DNA of 64,000 nt from positions 17,231 to 81,230 of the forward strand of contig JANXXI010000186.1 of the NCBI GenBank assembly GCA_025350695.1, read 5' to 3'. The DNA is from Acidobacteriota bacterium (GTDB lineage Bacteria > Acidobacteriota > Terriglobia > Bryobacterales > Bryobacteraceae). Numbering within the stretch: position 1 is the first letter of the stretch; every line of letters begins with the position of its first letter. The notes below the pieces were generated by a model. The model saw only the letters and a list, made by a program, of their open reading frames with translations. It was not told the DNA's origin and made no database searches. Shown one piece after another: positions 1-8,814 of the stretch. Both the position numbers and the translations under genes were made by a program.

Positions 1-2
1 AC

Positions 3-587
3 GATGTGCAGCGGGGCGCGATTCGTATTGGAGGGGTAGATATCCGTGAGTTTGCTCCGGGAGATCTTAGGCGCTATTTCGGGGTTGTGCTGCAGGATCC
101 GTATCTATTTACAGGGACCATTGGCGAGAACATTCGTTTGGGCACGGCTGAGATCAATGCGGATCGGATGAGCGAGGCGGCGGACCGGGTCAATCTTTCC
201 GCTTTTGTGAAGAGCCTTTCGAAGGGCTACGATGAGCCGGTGATTGAACGTGGGGCCAGCCTTTCAACCGGTCAAAAACAGTTGATCGGGTTTGCGAGGG
301 CGTTGGCGCATAATCCGCGGTTTCTGATTTTGGATGAAGCCACTTCAAGCGTTGATACCGAAACCGAGCTGAAGATTCGTGGTGCGCTGACGGCCTTGGT
401 TGAGGGACGGACTTCAATTTTGATTGCCCATCGGTTATCGACGGTGGAGCGCGCGGATCGAATTTTCGTGATGCACAAGGGGAAGTTGCGCGAAGCGGGT
501 TCGCATCAGCAATTGCTGGCCGTGCGGGGCATCTATTGGAAGCTGTTCCGTTTGCAGTACAAGGATCAGGAGGTGGTGGCGGGATGA
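3..587 (+). CDS. ABC exporter, ATP-binding C-terminal part (5' truncated)
   Basis: This is the C-terminal ~194 residues of an ABC transporter ATPase whose start lies before the window. The reading frame is already open at base 3, so the gene has no start here. Visible motifs in order: Q-loop (VVLQDPYLF), a variant signature LSTGQ in place of LSGGQ, Walker B followed by the D-loop (LILDEATSSVD), and the H-loop (IAHRLST). Walker A must lie upstream. This order, and the TGTIGENI stretch after the Q-loop, are typical of fused membrane-ATPase half-exporters of the MsbA/MdlB type, so the missing part probably holds the transmembrane domain. The substrate cannot be told. The stop TGA overlaps the ATG of the next gene. 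Confidence 0.9.
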   Translation, partial: DVQRGAIRIGGVDIREFAPGDLRRYFGVVLQDPYLFTGTIGENIRLGTAEINADRMSEAADRVNLSAFVKSLSKGYDEPVIERGASLSTGQKQLIGFARALAHNPRFLILDEATSSVDTETELKIRGALTALVEGRTSILIAHRLSTVERADRIFVMHKGKLREAGSHQQLLAVRGIYWKLFRLQYKDQEVVAG

Positions 588-2011
588 TGCGGCTATTGGT
601 TGCTTCGTTACTCTTTTGCCTTTGTGCGCATGGCGGTTCGAATGAGCGGAGGAAGAAATATCCTGAACTATATGAGCTAGTGGAAAGGGCTCGCAGCACC
701 CCGCCGGAGTTCGCTGCTTCGACTCTGCTTCGCGTCGCTGATTCAGCGAGCATAACTGAACCGGCTTGGAAGATTGAACTCATTGAAGAAGCGTTTCGAC
801 TCGCGGCGCAGGGACAACATCCAGTGCGCAAGAAACTTATCCAGGGAGCGCCGCTTGAAGGCAGCAACTCGTCACTATCTTGGGCGTACCAGCAAAATTT
901 AGACCGGCTGACGCTGGAAAGTACTGCCGTGGAGCGAATGCTGAAACTGGATAAGAAGAAAGCAGGCGATCTGTTTTGGGAAATTCGAGTCCCGATGTTA
1001 GTCAAAGCGGAATGTTCAGATTTGCTGATAAACGATACGAGCCCCTATCTGAATGCGTTCGCGGCAGTGAGACAATCCGCCATTTCCGGTAAGAAAGATA
1101 AGTTAGAAGCGATCAAGTCTATCGTTAACAATGTGCGATCTGCAACAGAGTTGCCGTCGCTTTTGACTGCTTTGGATCGAAGTTTCAGCCGAGAGGATCG
1201 CGCCACGGTCATTGGCTGGATTGCTGGAGCGATGAATCGCTTGAGTGGCGATGATCGGGCGTTTTCCGATTCGCTTCGGGACGTGAGCGCGAGAGTCGAA
1301 CTGTTGCAAGATGTTCCGGGGCTGGCGGAAGCCTATCGAGCCTATTTAGTTCGTCATTTCACGGCGCCAAGATGCCAAGGCGGCAAATCAGTGGAAGATA
1401 CAAAATATGCGGCGACTGTCTTTAATTCAAGATTAATTGGATCACAACAAGCGAATGTATCCGCGCTGACTGAGACCGAAACGACACCGACGAAAGTAGT
1501 TGAGTTGTCTAAACGGGACTCCGCATTCTCTGGTTTCGAAAGCCTACGGCAGACGGTAATGGATTTAATGTTTACCGTTCCCGAAGGGCATTCCTCAGCT
1601 ACGTGGAGGAGCACAAATACCTGGCGAGATAAATTCCAAAGTTTTTTACGAGATAGCCTGGATGCCAAGCAAGATGCCCGTGAAAACGCCGAGGAGTTTT
1701 TTAGCCGCAAGTCCGGTATGCTGGCTACTGCCGTAACGATAGTTCCGATGGGACCGCAACGTCAAAGGACCGTCACCGATTATCTTGCTTTCCTGGCGCA
1801 TAGCGACATGCAACGGGAGAACTTTATCTTATGGCTTGCCGAACTGGGTAGTATTGTGGAGACAACCCGGAATACACGGGCGGAAGAATACATTAATATT
1901 CTCGACGCTCTTAAGGCCAGCGGCCACCCTGTGATGAGCCTCTACGCGACGAGGGAAAGGCTGCTTGGATCGCGGCCGGAATGGGCGAATCCGCCAGCAT
2001 TGCTACAATAG
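584..2011 (+). CDS. Secreted protein of unknown function, 475 aa
   Basis: The family is not recognised. The start at 584 is chosen because AGGAGG (568-573) sits 10 bases upstream, the ATG overlaps the TGA of the ABC gene (ATGA), and a hydrophobic signal-like segment (MRLLVASLLFCLCAHG) follows at once. The open frame runs back to 536 but that extension is inside the ABC gene. The mature part is soluble, rich in charged and alpha-helix-forming residues, with no membrane segment and no motif I can name. It ends nine bases before valS, so it is probably co-transcribed with the exporter and perhaps with valS. An exported protein that works with the exporter is only a guess. Confidence 0.75.
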   Translation: MMRLLVASLLFCLCAHGGSNERRKKYPELYELVERARSTPPEFAASTLLRVADSASITEPAWKIELIEEAFRLAAQGQHPVRKKLIQGAPLEGSNSSLSWAYQQNLDRLTLESTAVERMLKLDKKKAGDLFWEIRVPMLVKAECSDLLINDTSPYLNAFAAVRQSAISGKKDKLEAIKSIVNNVRSATELPSLLTALDRSFSREDRATVIGWIAGAMNRLSGDDRAFSDSLRDVSARVELLQDVPGLAEAYRAYLVRHFTAPRCQGGKSVEDTKYAATVFNSRLIGSQQANVSALTETETTPTKVVELSKRDSAFSGFESLRQTVMDLMFTVPEGHSSATWRSTNTWRDKFQSFLRDSLDAKQDARENAEEFFSRKSGMLATAVTIVPMGPQRQRTVTDYLAFLAHSDMQRENFILWLAELGSIVETTRNTRAEEYINILDALKASGHPVMSLYATRERLLGSRPEWANPPALLQ

Positions 2012-2020
2012 AAGCTTCCA

Positions 2021-4687
2021 ATGCAATTAGAGAAAGTCTACGAGCCCCAGCGTTTTGAAGCGCATTGGGCCAAATGGTGGGAAGAATCTTCCCTTTTTGC
2101 CGCCGACCCCTCAAAGCCTGGCGAGGCGTTCTCTATCGCTATTCCTCCTCCGAACGTAACGGGTTCGCTGCACTTTGGACACATGCTGGAGCACACGCTG
2201 ATGGACATGAATGTCCGTTGGAATCGCATGTCGGGCAAGAATGTTTTGTGGACTCCGGGGATGGATCATGCCGGCATTGCCACGCAGATGGTTGTGGAAA
2301 GGGATTTGGCGAAACAAAACATTAGCCGCCACGATTTGGGCCGGGTGGAATTCGAAAAGAAAGTTTGGGAATGGAAGGAGCAGTCTGGCGGCCGAATTGA
2401 AGAGCAGATGCGCCAAATTGGCGATTCCGTGGATTGGACTCGCAGCCGCTTCACCATGGATGAAGGCCTTTCGCGCGCTGTCCGTGAAATCTTTGTCCGG
2501 CTCTATGAAAGGGACTTGATTTATCGCGGCCAGTATATGGTCAACTGGTGCCCTCGCTGCAATACGGCGTTGAGCGACTTGGAAGTGAACCACGAAGATA
2601 CGGCGGGCAGCTTGTGGCACGTTCGTTATCCGGTTGTGGGCTCGGATGAGTTCCTCGTTGTAGCCACCACGCGTCCCGAAACCATGTTGGGGGATACGGC
2701 TGTCGCGATCAATGCGGCGGATGAGCGCTATGTGCATTTGCACGGGAAGACGGTCCGGCTGCCTTTGGTTGGCCGGGAAATTCCGATTATTTTGGATGAC
2801 ATGGCTGACCCCGAGTTCGGCACAGGTGTGGTTAAAGTCACGCCCGCGCATGATCCGAACGATTTCGAGGCAGGCAAGCGCCACAACCTTCCGCACGTGA
2901 AGGTGATCAACGAGGCGGGCGCGATGACGGCTGAGGCCGGCGCTTATGCTGGGCTGGATCGCTTTGAGGCACGCAAGAAAGTTCTGGGGGATTTGAAAGA
3001 AGCAGGCTTGCTTGAAAAGCTGACGCCGCACAATCTGCCCATCAGCATGTGCCAACGCTGCCGCACTATTGTGGAGCCGCTGGTCTCCACGCAATGGTTT
3101 GTGAAGATGAAGCCGTTGGCGGCGCCGGCAATCGCAGCCGTTGAAGATGGCAGCATTCAGTTCATCCCGGCCAATTTCGCCAACACTTACTTTGAGTGGA
3201 TGAATAACATTCGGGATTGGTGCATCTCGCGGCAATTGTGGTGGGGACATCGTATCCCTGCCTGGCATTGCGCCACTTGCGGTAAAGCTACGGTGGCGCG
3301 TGTTGAACCAACCGTTTGCGCCCATTGTGGGTCGGCCTCTATTGAACAGGATACGGACGTGCTGGATACGTGGTTTAGCTCAGGATTGTGGCCGTTTTCC
3401 ACGCTGGGTTGGCCGGACAAGACGGCTGACCTGGATCGGTATTATCCAACTTCGCTGCTGATCACCGGATACGATATCATCTTTTTCTGGGTGGCCCGGA
3501 TGATTTTCATGGGCATTGAATGCACCGGTAAAATTCCGTTCCACAAAGTCTACATCCACGGGCTGGTGCGTGACGCTCAACGTCAGAAAATGTCGAAGAC
3601 CAAGGAGAATGTTATTGATCCGTTGGTGATGACGGCTAAGTACGGTACCGATGCGACGCGGATGTCGCTGCTATTGGGGGCTCCTCCAGGCACTGACATT
3701 ATTTTCACGGAAGACCGGATGGAATCGTCGCGGGCCTTCGCGAATAAGATTTGGAATGCTGCCCGGTTCCTGTTCCTGAACATGGAACGCGCCGGCGTTG
3801 AAGCTTGGGTTCCGGCAGAACAGGAATCGTATCTGCCTGAGCCGGTCAATGGCGTTGTTACCTTGGAAGATCGTTGGATTTTTAGCCGCCTCAACGCTTG
3901 CGCCACGCAGATGAACAAGGCGCTGAATAGTTATCGCTTCCACGATGCCGCGCAGATTGTCTGGACGTTTTTTTGGCGCGAATTTTGCGATTGGTATGTG
4001 GAGATGAAGAAGCTTAAGTTTGAAGAAGGCTCCGGGTTGAACGCCCATTGGCGCAACATTCTCACGGTGTTTGAATCGGCGCTGCGTCTGCTTCACCCGG
4101 CCATGCCGTTCTTGACCGAAGAGTTGTGGCAACGATTAGCAGCAGGGCACGGCCGCAAGGCTTCCATTGCTATCAGCGTTTATCCGCAGCCCAACGGGGC
4201 GGCGGATGATGAGGAAGCGGAACAACAGATGGCGCAATTGCAGGAGATTATTTCCTCAGCCCGCAATCTGCGTGCTGATGCGAAGTTGGATCCGAAGGAG
4301 CCGCTGGATGCTGCTATTTATGCGGCTGGCCCGGTTGCGCGGTTAGCGGAACAACAACGTGAAGCCATTGAACGATTGGCTAACGTGAAACTGACAGTGA
4401 GTGCGGCGGATGCTGTTCGCACCACTGGGCCGATGCGTTCCACGCCGGAATTCGATTTGGTCCTGGCTGTTTCGGCGGCGCAACTGGGCGCGCTGAAGGG
4501 GCGGTTAGAAAAAGAAATTGTGGATTTGAACAAGGTTATCGTGAGCTCCGAACGCCAGCTATCGAATGAAGACTTTCTGAAAAAGGCTCCAGAGAAAGTG
4601 TTGGAAGGGATGCGTGCGAAACTGGCGGACTACCATGCCCAGCGAGAGAAAAGCCTGAAGGCTTTGGCGAGTTTAGCGGGCGCATGA
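2021..4687 (+). CDS. valS: Valyl-tRNA synthetase
   Basis: Class I aminoacyl-tRNA synthetase that charges tRNA-Val in the cytoplasm. It is full length at 888 residues. The HIGH box appears as HFGH at 51-54, after PPPNVTGSL; the KMSKS loop is KMSKT near residues 523-527. The CP1 editing domain lies at about 200-340, and cysteine pairs such as CQRCR and CATCG suggest zinc ribbons. The last ~65 residues are charged and helical, matching the C-terminal coiled-coil arm of ValRS. The last codons overlap the nadC start by four bases, so translation is probably coupled. Identification is firm. Confidence 0.98.
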   Translation: MQLEKVYEPQRFEAHWAKWWEESSLFAADPSKPGEAFSIAIPPPNVTGSLHFGHMLEHTLMDMNVRWNRMSGKNVLWTPGMDHAGIATQMVVERDLAKQNISRHDLGRVEFEKKVWEWKEQSGGRIEEQMRQIGDSVDWTRSRFTMDEGLSRAVREIFVRLYERDLIYRGQYMVNWCPRCNTALSDLEVNHEDTAGSLWHVRYPVVGSDEFLVVATTRPETMLGDTAVAINAADERYVHLHGKTVRLPLVGREIPIILDDMADPEFGTGVVKVTPAHDPNDFEAGKRHNLPHVKVINEAGAMTAEAGAYAGLDRFEARKKVLGDLKEAGLLEKLTPHNLPISMCQRCRTIVEPLVSTQWFVKMKPLAAPAIAAVEDGSIQFIPANFANTYFEWMNNIRDWCISRQLWWGHRIPAWHCATCGKATVARVEPTVCAHCGSASIEQDTDVLDTWFSSGLWPFSTLGWPDKTADLDRYYPTSLLITGYDIIFFWVARMIFMGIECTGKIPFHKVYIHGLVRDAQRQKMSKTKENVIDPLVMTAKYGTDATRMSLLLGAPPGTDIIFTEDRMESSRAFANKIWNAARFLFLNMERAGVEAWVPAEQESYLPEPVNGVVTLEDRWIFSRLNACATQMNKALNSYRFHDAAQIVWTFFWREFCDWYVEMKKLKFEEGSGLNAHWRNILTVFESALRLLHPAMPFLTEELWQRLAAGHGRKASIAISVYPQPNGAADDEEAEQQMAQLQEIISSARNLRADAKLDPKEPLDAAIYAAGPVARLAEQQREAIERLANVKLTVSAADAVRTTGPMRSTPEFDLVLAVSAAQLGALKGRLEKEIVDLNKVIVSSERQLSNEDFLKKAPEKVLEGMRAKLADYHAQREKSLKALASLAGA

Positions 4688-5538
4688 TGAACGGACTGCA
4701 CCCTGAAGTTGTGGACCTGGTCAGACGCGCCTTGGCGGAAGATATCGGCACGGGCGACGTTACTACTAATTGCACGGTAGAGGCTTCACGCCAGGCGAGT
4801 GGGAATTTTCGGGCCAAGCAGGATTTCATTTGCGCCGGTTCGGAATTGCTTCCGGTTATTTTCGAGCTCAGCAAGGAGAACGGCTGCGCTCCCTTGAGCA
4901 AGATCGACGTTTTGATTCCAAGCGGATCCGCTGTCAAGCAAGGCGACATCATCGCAACAGTAGAGGGCCCGGCACGCACGTTGCTTACCTGCGAAAGGAC
5001 CGCGCTCAATTTATTGCAGCGGATGAGTGGAGTGGCAACCCTGGGCCGGAAGTTCGTCGATTGTGTTGCAGGGACGACGACCAAAATTCTGGACACGCGG
5101 AAGACAACGCCAGGTCTGCGCCAAATCGAAAAAATGGCCGCCGCGGCTGGAGGTGTGACCAATCATCGTATAGGGCTGTTCGACGCAATTCTTATCAAGA
5201 ACAACCACATTACGGCGGCGGGCGGCGTGACGGCGGCCATGGAGCACGCCAAGCCCTTCGGCCTGCCGATTGAGATTGAAGTTCGCACTTGGGAGGAGAT
5301 GGAAGAGGCGCTGGCTGCAGGGGCTAACCATCTGCTGCTGGATAATCTGACTCCTTCTGAAGCCGCAGGTTGGGTGCGCCATATTGCCGGCCGCGCCAAG
5401 ACTGAACTCTCTGGCGGAATGCGTCTTGAAACGGTTCACGCTTATGCCGAGGCAGGCGCGGATTTCATTTCTGTTGGAGCCGTAACTCATTCGGCGGTCG
5501 CTGTCGATATCCATTTTCGGCTGAACCTATTTGCATGA
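4684..5538 (+). CDS. nadC: Nicotinate-nucleotide pyrophosphorylase (carboxylating)
   Basis: Makes nicotinate mononucleotide from quinolinate and PRPP with loss of CO2, in de novo NAD synthesis. The 284 residues match the usual length. Visible family features are the N-terminal AEDIGTGDVTT stretch, Arg105 in CERTALN, Arg139-Lys140 in the DTRKTTPGLR loop, His161-Arg162, Lys172, the EIEVRTWEE strand, LLLDNL and the ELSGG/ISVGAVTHS phosphate-binding end. It starts inside the valS stop and overlaps the birA start by eight bases. No nadA or nadB is next to it. Confidence 0.97.
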   Translation: MMNGLHPEVVDLVRRALAEDIGTGDVTTNCTVEASRQASGNFRAKQDFICAGSELLPVIFELSKENGCAPLSKIDVLIPSGSAVKQGDIIATVEGPARTLLTCERTALNLLQRMSGVATLGRKFVDCVAGTTTKILDTRKTTPGLRQIEKMAAAAGGVTNHRIGLFDAILIKNNHITAAGGVTAAMEHAKPFGLPIEIEVRTWEEMEEALAAGANHLLLDNLTPSEAAGWVRHIAGRAKTELSGGMRLETVHAYAEAGADFISVGAVTHSAVAVDIHFRLNLFA

Positions 5539-6295
5539 CATGAATTTTGACGTTCAACAAGTTCGCAATACGTTCTCCAACAGAACAATAGAATGGCGGG
5601 ACACAACTTCGTCAACCATGAAGGATGCCCTGCTGATGGCTCAGAACGGAGAGTCCAGCGGCAGCATTGCCGGCGCTGATCATCAATCGGCGGGACAGGG
5701 GAGGTTGGGACGCCAATGGCATTCCGAAGCTGGTACGGGAATTTATTTCACCCTGCTGTTGCGGCTGAACCTCTTGTTTACCGATCTTCCTGTCCTGACT
5801 CTTGCCGTGGGTCTGGCGGTGTCGCAAGCTGTGAGGGATGTCACGGGCTTGAATTGCGATCTGAAGTGGCCGAACGATTTGATGCTCAATGGCAAGAAAT
5901 GTTGTGGCATCCTTTCGGAGTTTCAGGAAGGCGTTGTGCTGACCGGAATCGGTTTGAATATCAACCAGGCGAGCTTTCCGCCGCCTATTGACAGTGTTGC
6001 CACTAGTCTGCGAATGGCCAGCGGCGCATCTTACAACCGGGAACAGTTGTTGATTCGCGTGATCGAGGAAATTGACTCACACGTTGAACTTCTAGAGCAG
6101 CGCGGGCGGGCCCCATTGCTTGACCTGTTCTCCCATGCTTCCAGTTTTGTTCTTGGTAAGCGCGTCGAAGTGGAACAAGCCGGCCGCCTTATTCGAGGCG
6201 CCACCGACGGATTATCCGATGCCGGATTTCTGTACGTAAGAAGCGACGAAGGGGAGCGCGTGCTGATTCTTACCGGCGGATTGAGAGTCATTTGA
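5531..6295 (+). CDS. birA: Biotin--[acetyl-CoA-carboxylase] ligase, without DNA-binding domain
   Basis: Activates biotin with ATP and attaches it to the acceptor lysine of the biotin carboxyl carrier protein. The 254 residues hold only the catalytic and C-terminal domains: GRLGRQW at 57-63 (biotinyl-AMP loop), KWPND at 112-116, then the small C-terminal domain ending LILTGGLRVI. The winged-helix repressor domain of E. coli BirA is absent, so this is a class I, enzyme-only ligase and should not regulate transcription. The likely substrate, AccB, is encoded at 14.6 kb. The start could also be the ATG nine bases downstream (5540). Confidence 0.95.
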   Translation: MHDMNFDVQQVRNTFSNRTIEWRDTTSSTMKDALLMAQNGESSGSIAGADHQSAGQGRLGRQWHSEAGTGIYFTLLLRLNLLFTDLPVLTLAVGLAVSQAVRDVTGLNCDLKWPNDLMLNGKKCCGILSEFQEGVVLTGIGLNINQASFPPPIDSVATSLRMASGASYNREQLLIRVIEEIDSHVELLEQRGRAPLLDLFSHASSFVLGKRVEVEQAGRLIRGATDGLSDAGFLYVRSDEGERVLILTGGLRVI

Positions 6296-6296
6296 G

Positions 6297-6980
6297 ATGG
6301 CAGAGCAACTCGACTGGACCGGCAATTATTTCAACTACTTCACGGAAACCGAAGAACATTTTCGGAAGGCCCGCGGCACGGGTTTGTTTTTAATGTCGCC
6401 TCTTGATTGGGCGCTGGTTGAAGGCTGGAAAAACTCGGGCATCCCACTGGAAGCGGTGCTGCGTGGCATCGACGAAGCCTTTGAAAAATGGCGATCGAAG
6501 AAGACCAAGACGCAGATGGTCAACTCTCTGGCGTACTGCTCGCAGGCGATTCTGTCGGAGGCGGAGCGACTGGCGAACAATACGCCGCAGAACGTAAAAA
6601 GGGAAGGGACGGCTCCATTTTCGATGGAGGGCTTGGCTGCGTATTTAAATGCGAATACGGCGAAGTTAGAAGCGCTTGGTTATGCTCAGGCAGCAGACAG
6701 TCTGAAGGAAATCGTTGGCGAACTGGAAAAACACTACGATGATCTGGAAGCGCTTGAGCAACGGCTAACGGTGATGGAAGAAAAGCTGGCGGCAGAGGTT
6801 AAGGCAAAACAGACGGAGGAGGAATTGTTGAAGGCACGTCAGGAACTGGAATCCGCGTTGAAGCCTCATCGGTCCAAGATGACGGCCGCGCAACTCCTGG
6901 TGCTTGAGAAGAATTACATGGATCGCCGTCTATTCGACCGCGCCAAGCTGCCAAGGCTCAGCTTGTTCTACCTGGTCTAA
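6297..6980 (+). CDS. Conserved-looking unknown protein with coiled coil, 227 aa
   Basis: The family is not recognised. It begins one base after birA ends and closes the valS-nadC-birA transcript before a strong terminator. The first ~90 residues are globular (for example FLMSPLDWALVEGW and LEAVLRGIDEAFEKW), with a pattern suggesting a small helical domain. Residues ~135-190 are a charged heptad-like helix rich in Glu, Lys and Leu, likely a coiled coil. There is no signal peptide or membrane segment, so it should be cytoplasmic. No function can be assigned. Confidence 0.8.
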   Translation: MAEQLDWTGNYFNYFTETEEHFRKARGTGLFLMSPLDWALVEGWKNSGIPLEAVLRGIDEAFEKWRSKKTKTQMVNSLAYCSQAILSEAERLANNTPQNVKREGTAPFSMEGLAAYLNANTAKLEALGYAQAADSLKEIVGELEKHYDDLEALEQRLTVMEEKLAAEVKAKQTEEELLKARQELESALKPHRSKMTAAQLLVLEKNYMDRRLFDRAKLPRLSLFYLV

Positions 6981-6986
6981 AATGAG

Positions 6987-7030
6987 AAGCCCACGGCCGG
7001 TATGAGCACTTCTGGGCCGTAGGCTTTTCC
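6987..7030 (+). terminator. Rho-independent terminator after the valS operon
   Basis: A 12-base arm (6987-6998, AAGCCCACGGCC) pairs with 7015-7026 (GGCCGTAGGCTT) with one C-A mismatch. It is followed by TTTTCC. It lies seven bases after the stop of the last operon gene. Confidence 0.85.
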
Positions 7031-7044
7031 TTGTAAGTTGTCAG

Positions 7045-7479
7045 TTAGTTCTTGTCGAAGTTTGCGACGACGAAAACGCCATTTTCCATCCGAATGGCTT
7101 TTAGTTGCTTCCCACCGCCGGCTACATAGAACTTAAATTTCGCAGTTGAGATTTGTGGGGTGTTTTCGATGCTCGCATCCGCTTCAATTCGCAGATCGTA
7201 TGCGATCTCAATTGCGCCAGAGCCGTCCGCGTTCAAGTAGTACTTGCCTGCACAGTTGCTGACCACGTTCGAGCCCGGAAGCTGTATCGTTTCGTTGCAC
7301 GTGACGTTACCGGTTCCATCCAGCGTCATGGTTCCAAGTCCGGTCACGGACTGATTACTCTGTACGTTACCTTGTTGTGTAAAAATGTAGGAGCCTTTCA
7401 AAGTTTGCAGTGTGTGGCTCTGTGAGAATGCGCTAGCGGCGGCCATTCCCATGATTGCCATCAAATTGATTAGTTTCAT
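7045..7479 (-). CDS. Small secreted protein of an acidobacterial repeat family, 144 aa
   Basis: The N-terminus is a clear signal peptide (MKLINLMAIMGMAAASAFSQ). The mature ~124 residues look like an all-beta domain: LKGSYIFTQQG, then GTMTLDGTGNV, then CAGKYYLNADGSGAIE, and a final strand-rich half. The same layout (LxGxYxF ... G.M.FDG.G ... GxYxV..DC) appears twice in the protein at 41613-42383, so both belong to one family of secreted beta proteins. A decayed copy lies directly upstream (7656-8040). Function unknown. Confidence 0.8.
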   Translation of the reverse strand: MKLINLMAIMGMAAASAFSQSHTLQTLKGSYIFTQQGNVQSNQSVTGLGTMTLDGTGNVTCNETIQLPGSNVVSNCAGKYYLNADGSGAIEIAYDLRIEADASIENTPQISTAKFKFYVAGGGKQLKAIRMENGVFVVANFDKN

Positions 7480-7611
7480 AATTGGGTTTTTTCCTTCTTC
7501 CTGTTCGGCCTTTGGCCTGGTTTATTGGGGACACTCTACTATTCGGCTAACAGGAGAAGGTTTTTTAGTTGAATTCGTCAACCTAAGGAAAAGGATAGCT
7601 GGAGCGCTCGT

Positions 7612-7649
7612 CTCCCTATTCACTCTAACTTCCCTGGGTGAACAGGGAG
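7612..7649. other. Inverted repeat in the gap between gene and pseudogene
   Basis: CTCCCTATTCA (7612-7622) pairs with TGAACAGGGAG (7639-7649), 10 of 11 positions matching. No T-run follows on either strand, so it is not a typical terminator. A second short palindrome, around 7666-7680, lies at the end of the pseudogene and is followed on the minus strand by TTATTATT, which could be that copy's old terminator. Confidence 0.5.
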
Positions 7650-7655
7650 TAACTC

Positions 7656-8040
7656 CTAATAATAAGGCGGCTCAGCCGCTGCCGGACCGCGTTTGTCAGG
7701 TTGCTGGTATTTCTCGAAAGCGGCGATTATGAAAACTCCATTCTCCCCCCGAATTCCTTTCAGCTGCTTTCCGCTATTGACTTGGCAAAAGGCAAATTTG
7801 GCGGTAGAGATTTGCGGTGCGTTTTCGAGACCGCCATCGGCGGCAAAGGCGGCATCCTAGAGAAGCTCAATCGAACCGGAGCCGTTGGTTCTGTCGTATT
7901 TGCCGGACCATTTTCTGACTACGCTTGCTCCGGGAAATTACACAGCTTCATTGCCTGCCACATTGCCATTTCCGTCTGTTGCGTGAAAACGTAGCAACCT
8001 TTCAAACTCTGCAAGGTTGGGGCCTGGGCGAATGCGCTAA
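7656..8040 (-). pseudogene. Decayed tandem copy of the 7045-7479 secreted protein
   Basis: Read on the minus strand, this stretch follows the neighbouring intact gene almost from its signal-peptide end to past its stop. Matching pieces include PTLQSLKGCYVFTQQ against HTLQTLKGSYIFTQQ, and ENAPQISTAKFAF against ENTPQISTAKFKF. About 55 bases are missing between the QQ and GNGNV parts, which shifts the frame. Two in-frame stops follow (TAA after GNEAV, TAG after GSIELL). The start codon and most of the signal peptide are gone. The last frame runs on to a TAG at 7656-7658. Confidence 0.85.
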
Positions 8041-8122
8041 CTAACCGCGGATAGGCACGCGATTACTATTAGTGAGTTTAGTTTCAAGTACCGTTAAGTT
8101 ATTGTTAGCGATGTAATTTTGA

Positions 8123-8809
8123 TCAACTATCGAATTTGTAGCCGAGGCCACGGAGAGTGAGCAGGTATTGTGGATAGCGGGGGTTTTCTTCAAGCTTTTG
8201 ACGAAGCCATGCCATGTGCACGTCAACGGTTCGTGTTTCCGGGGTTGCGTCATAGCCCCAGACATCACTCAACAATGTTTCTCTAGAAATAGTCTCGCCG
8301 CGATGTTCAATCAAATACTTCAGTAACTGATATTCCCGAGCGGAGAGAGTTACGCCGCTTCCGTCGCGCAATACTTCGGCCTTGCGAAAGTCTACCTTTA
8401 CCGAGCCGAATTGGTAGGCCATGAGAGTTTCCGATGGCTTGGCGACAGAGCGGCGCAGCAGTGCTTCGATCCGCGCTAAGAGCTCCATCATGTCGAACGG
8501 CTTGGTGAGATAATCATCTGCTCCAATTTGTAGTCCAACCACTTTATCGACCACCTGATTGCGCGCGGTTAACATTAGCACCGGAGTCTGCACTCCACTT
8601 TGGCGTAACTTACGGCAGACGTCGAACCCGCTTTTCTTAGGCAGCATGACATCCAGCATGATCAAGTCGTAGGTTTGGGCCAGAGCTTGCTCCAGTCCGG
8701 ATTCGCCGTCTTCGCGGGAGTCTACGTCGTAGCCTTCGCTCATCAACCGGTCACTCAGGGTCAATACCAGGCCCGGTTCGTCTTCCACCATTAGAATTCT
8801 CTGCTTCAT
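8123..8809 (-). CDS. OmpR/PhoB-type response regulator
   Basis: The 228 residues form a receiver domain (1-120) and a winged-helix DNA-binding domain (~130-228). Receiver residues are complete: acidic pocket E9-D10-E11, phosphorylation site Asp53 (LIMLDVMLP), Thr81 and Lys103 (LTKPFD). The C-terminal half ends with the usual RTVDVHMAWLRQKL and RGLGYKF stretches. It lies five bases downstream of the sensor kinase gene, so the two form a cognate pair in one operon led by an ECF sigma gene. Targets are unknown. Confidence 0.95.
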   Translation of the reverse strand: MKQRILMVEDEPGLVLTLSDRLMSEGYDVDSREDGESGLEQALAQTYDLIMLDVMLPKKSGFDVCRKLRQSGVQTPVLMLTARNQVVDKVVGLQIGADDYLTKPFDMMELLARIEALLRRSVAKPSETLMAYQFGSVKVDFRKAEVLRDGSGVTLSAREYQLLKYLIEHRGETISRETLLSDVWGYDATPETRTVDVHMAWLRQKLEENPRYPQYLLTLRGLGYKFDS

Positions 8810-8814
8810 TTGAT

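Noticed and set aside
2111..3325. 404-codon open frame on the minus strand inside valS
   Set aside because: It is the shadow of a strongly conserved gene; the sequence has no family likeness and is rich in Arg and His, as antisense frames of GC-rich genes are.
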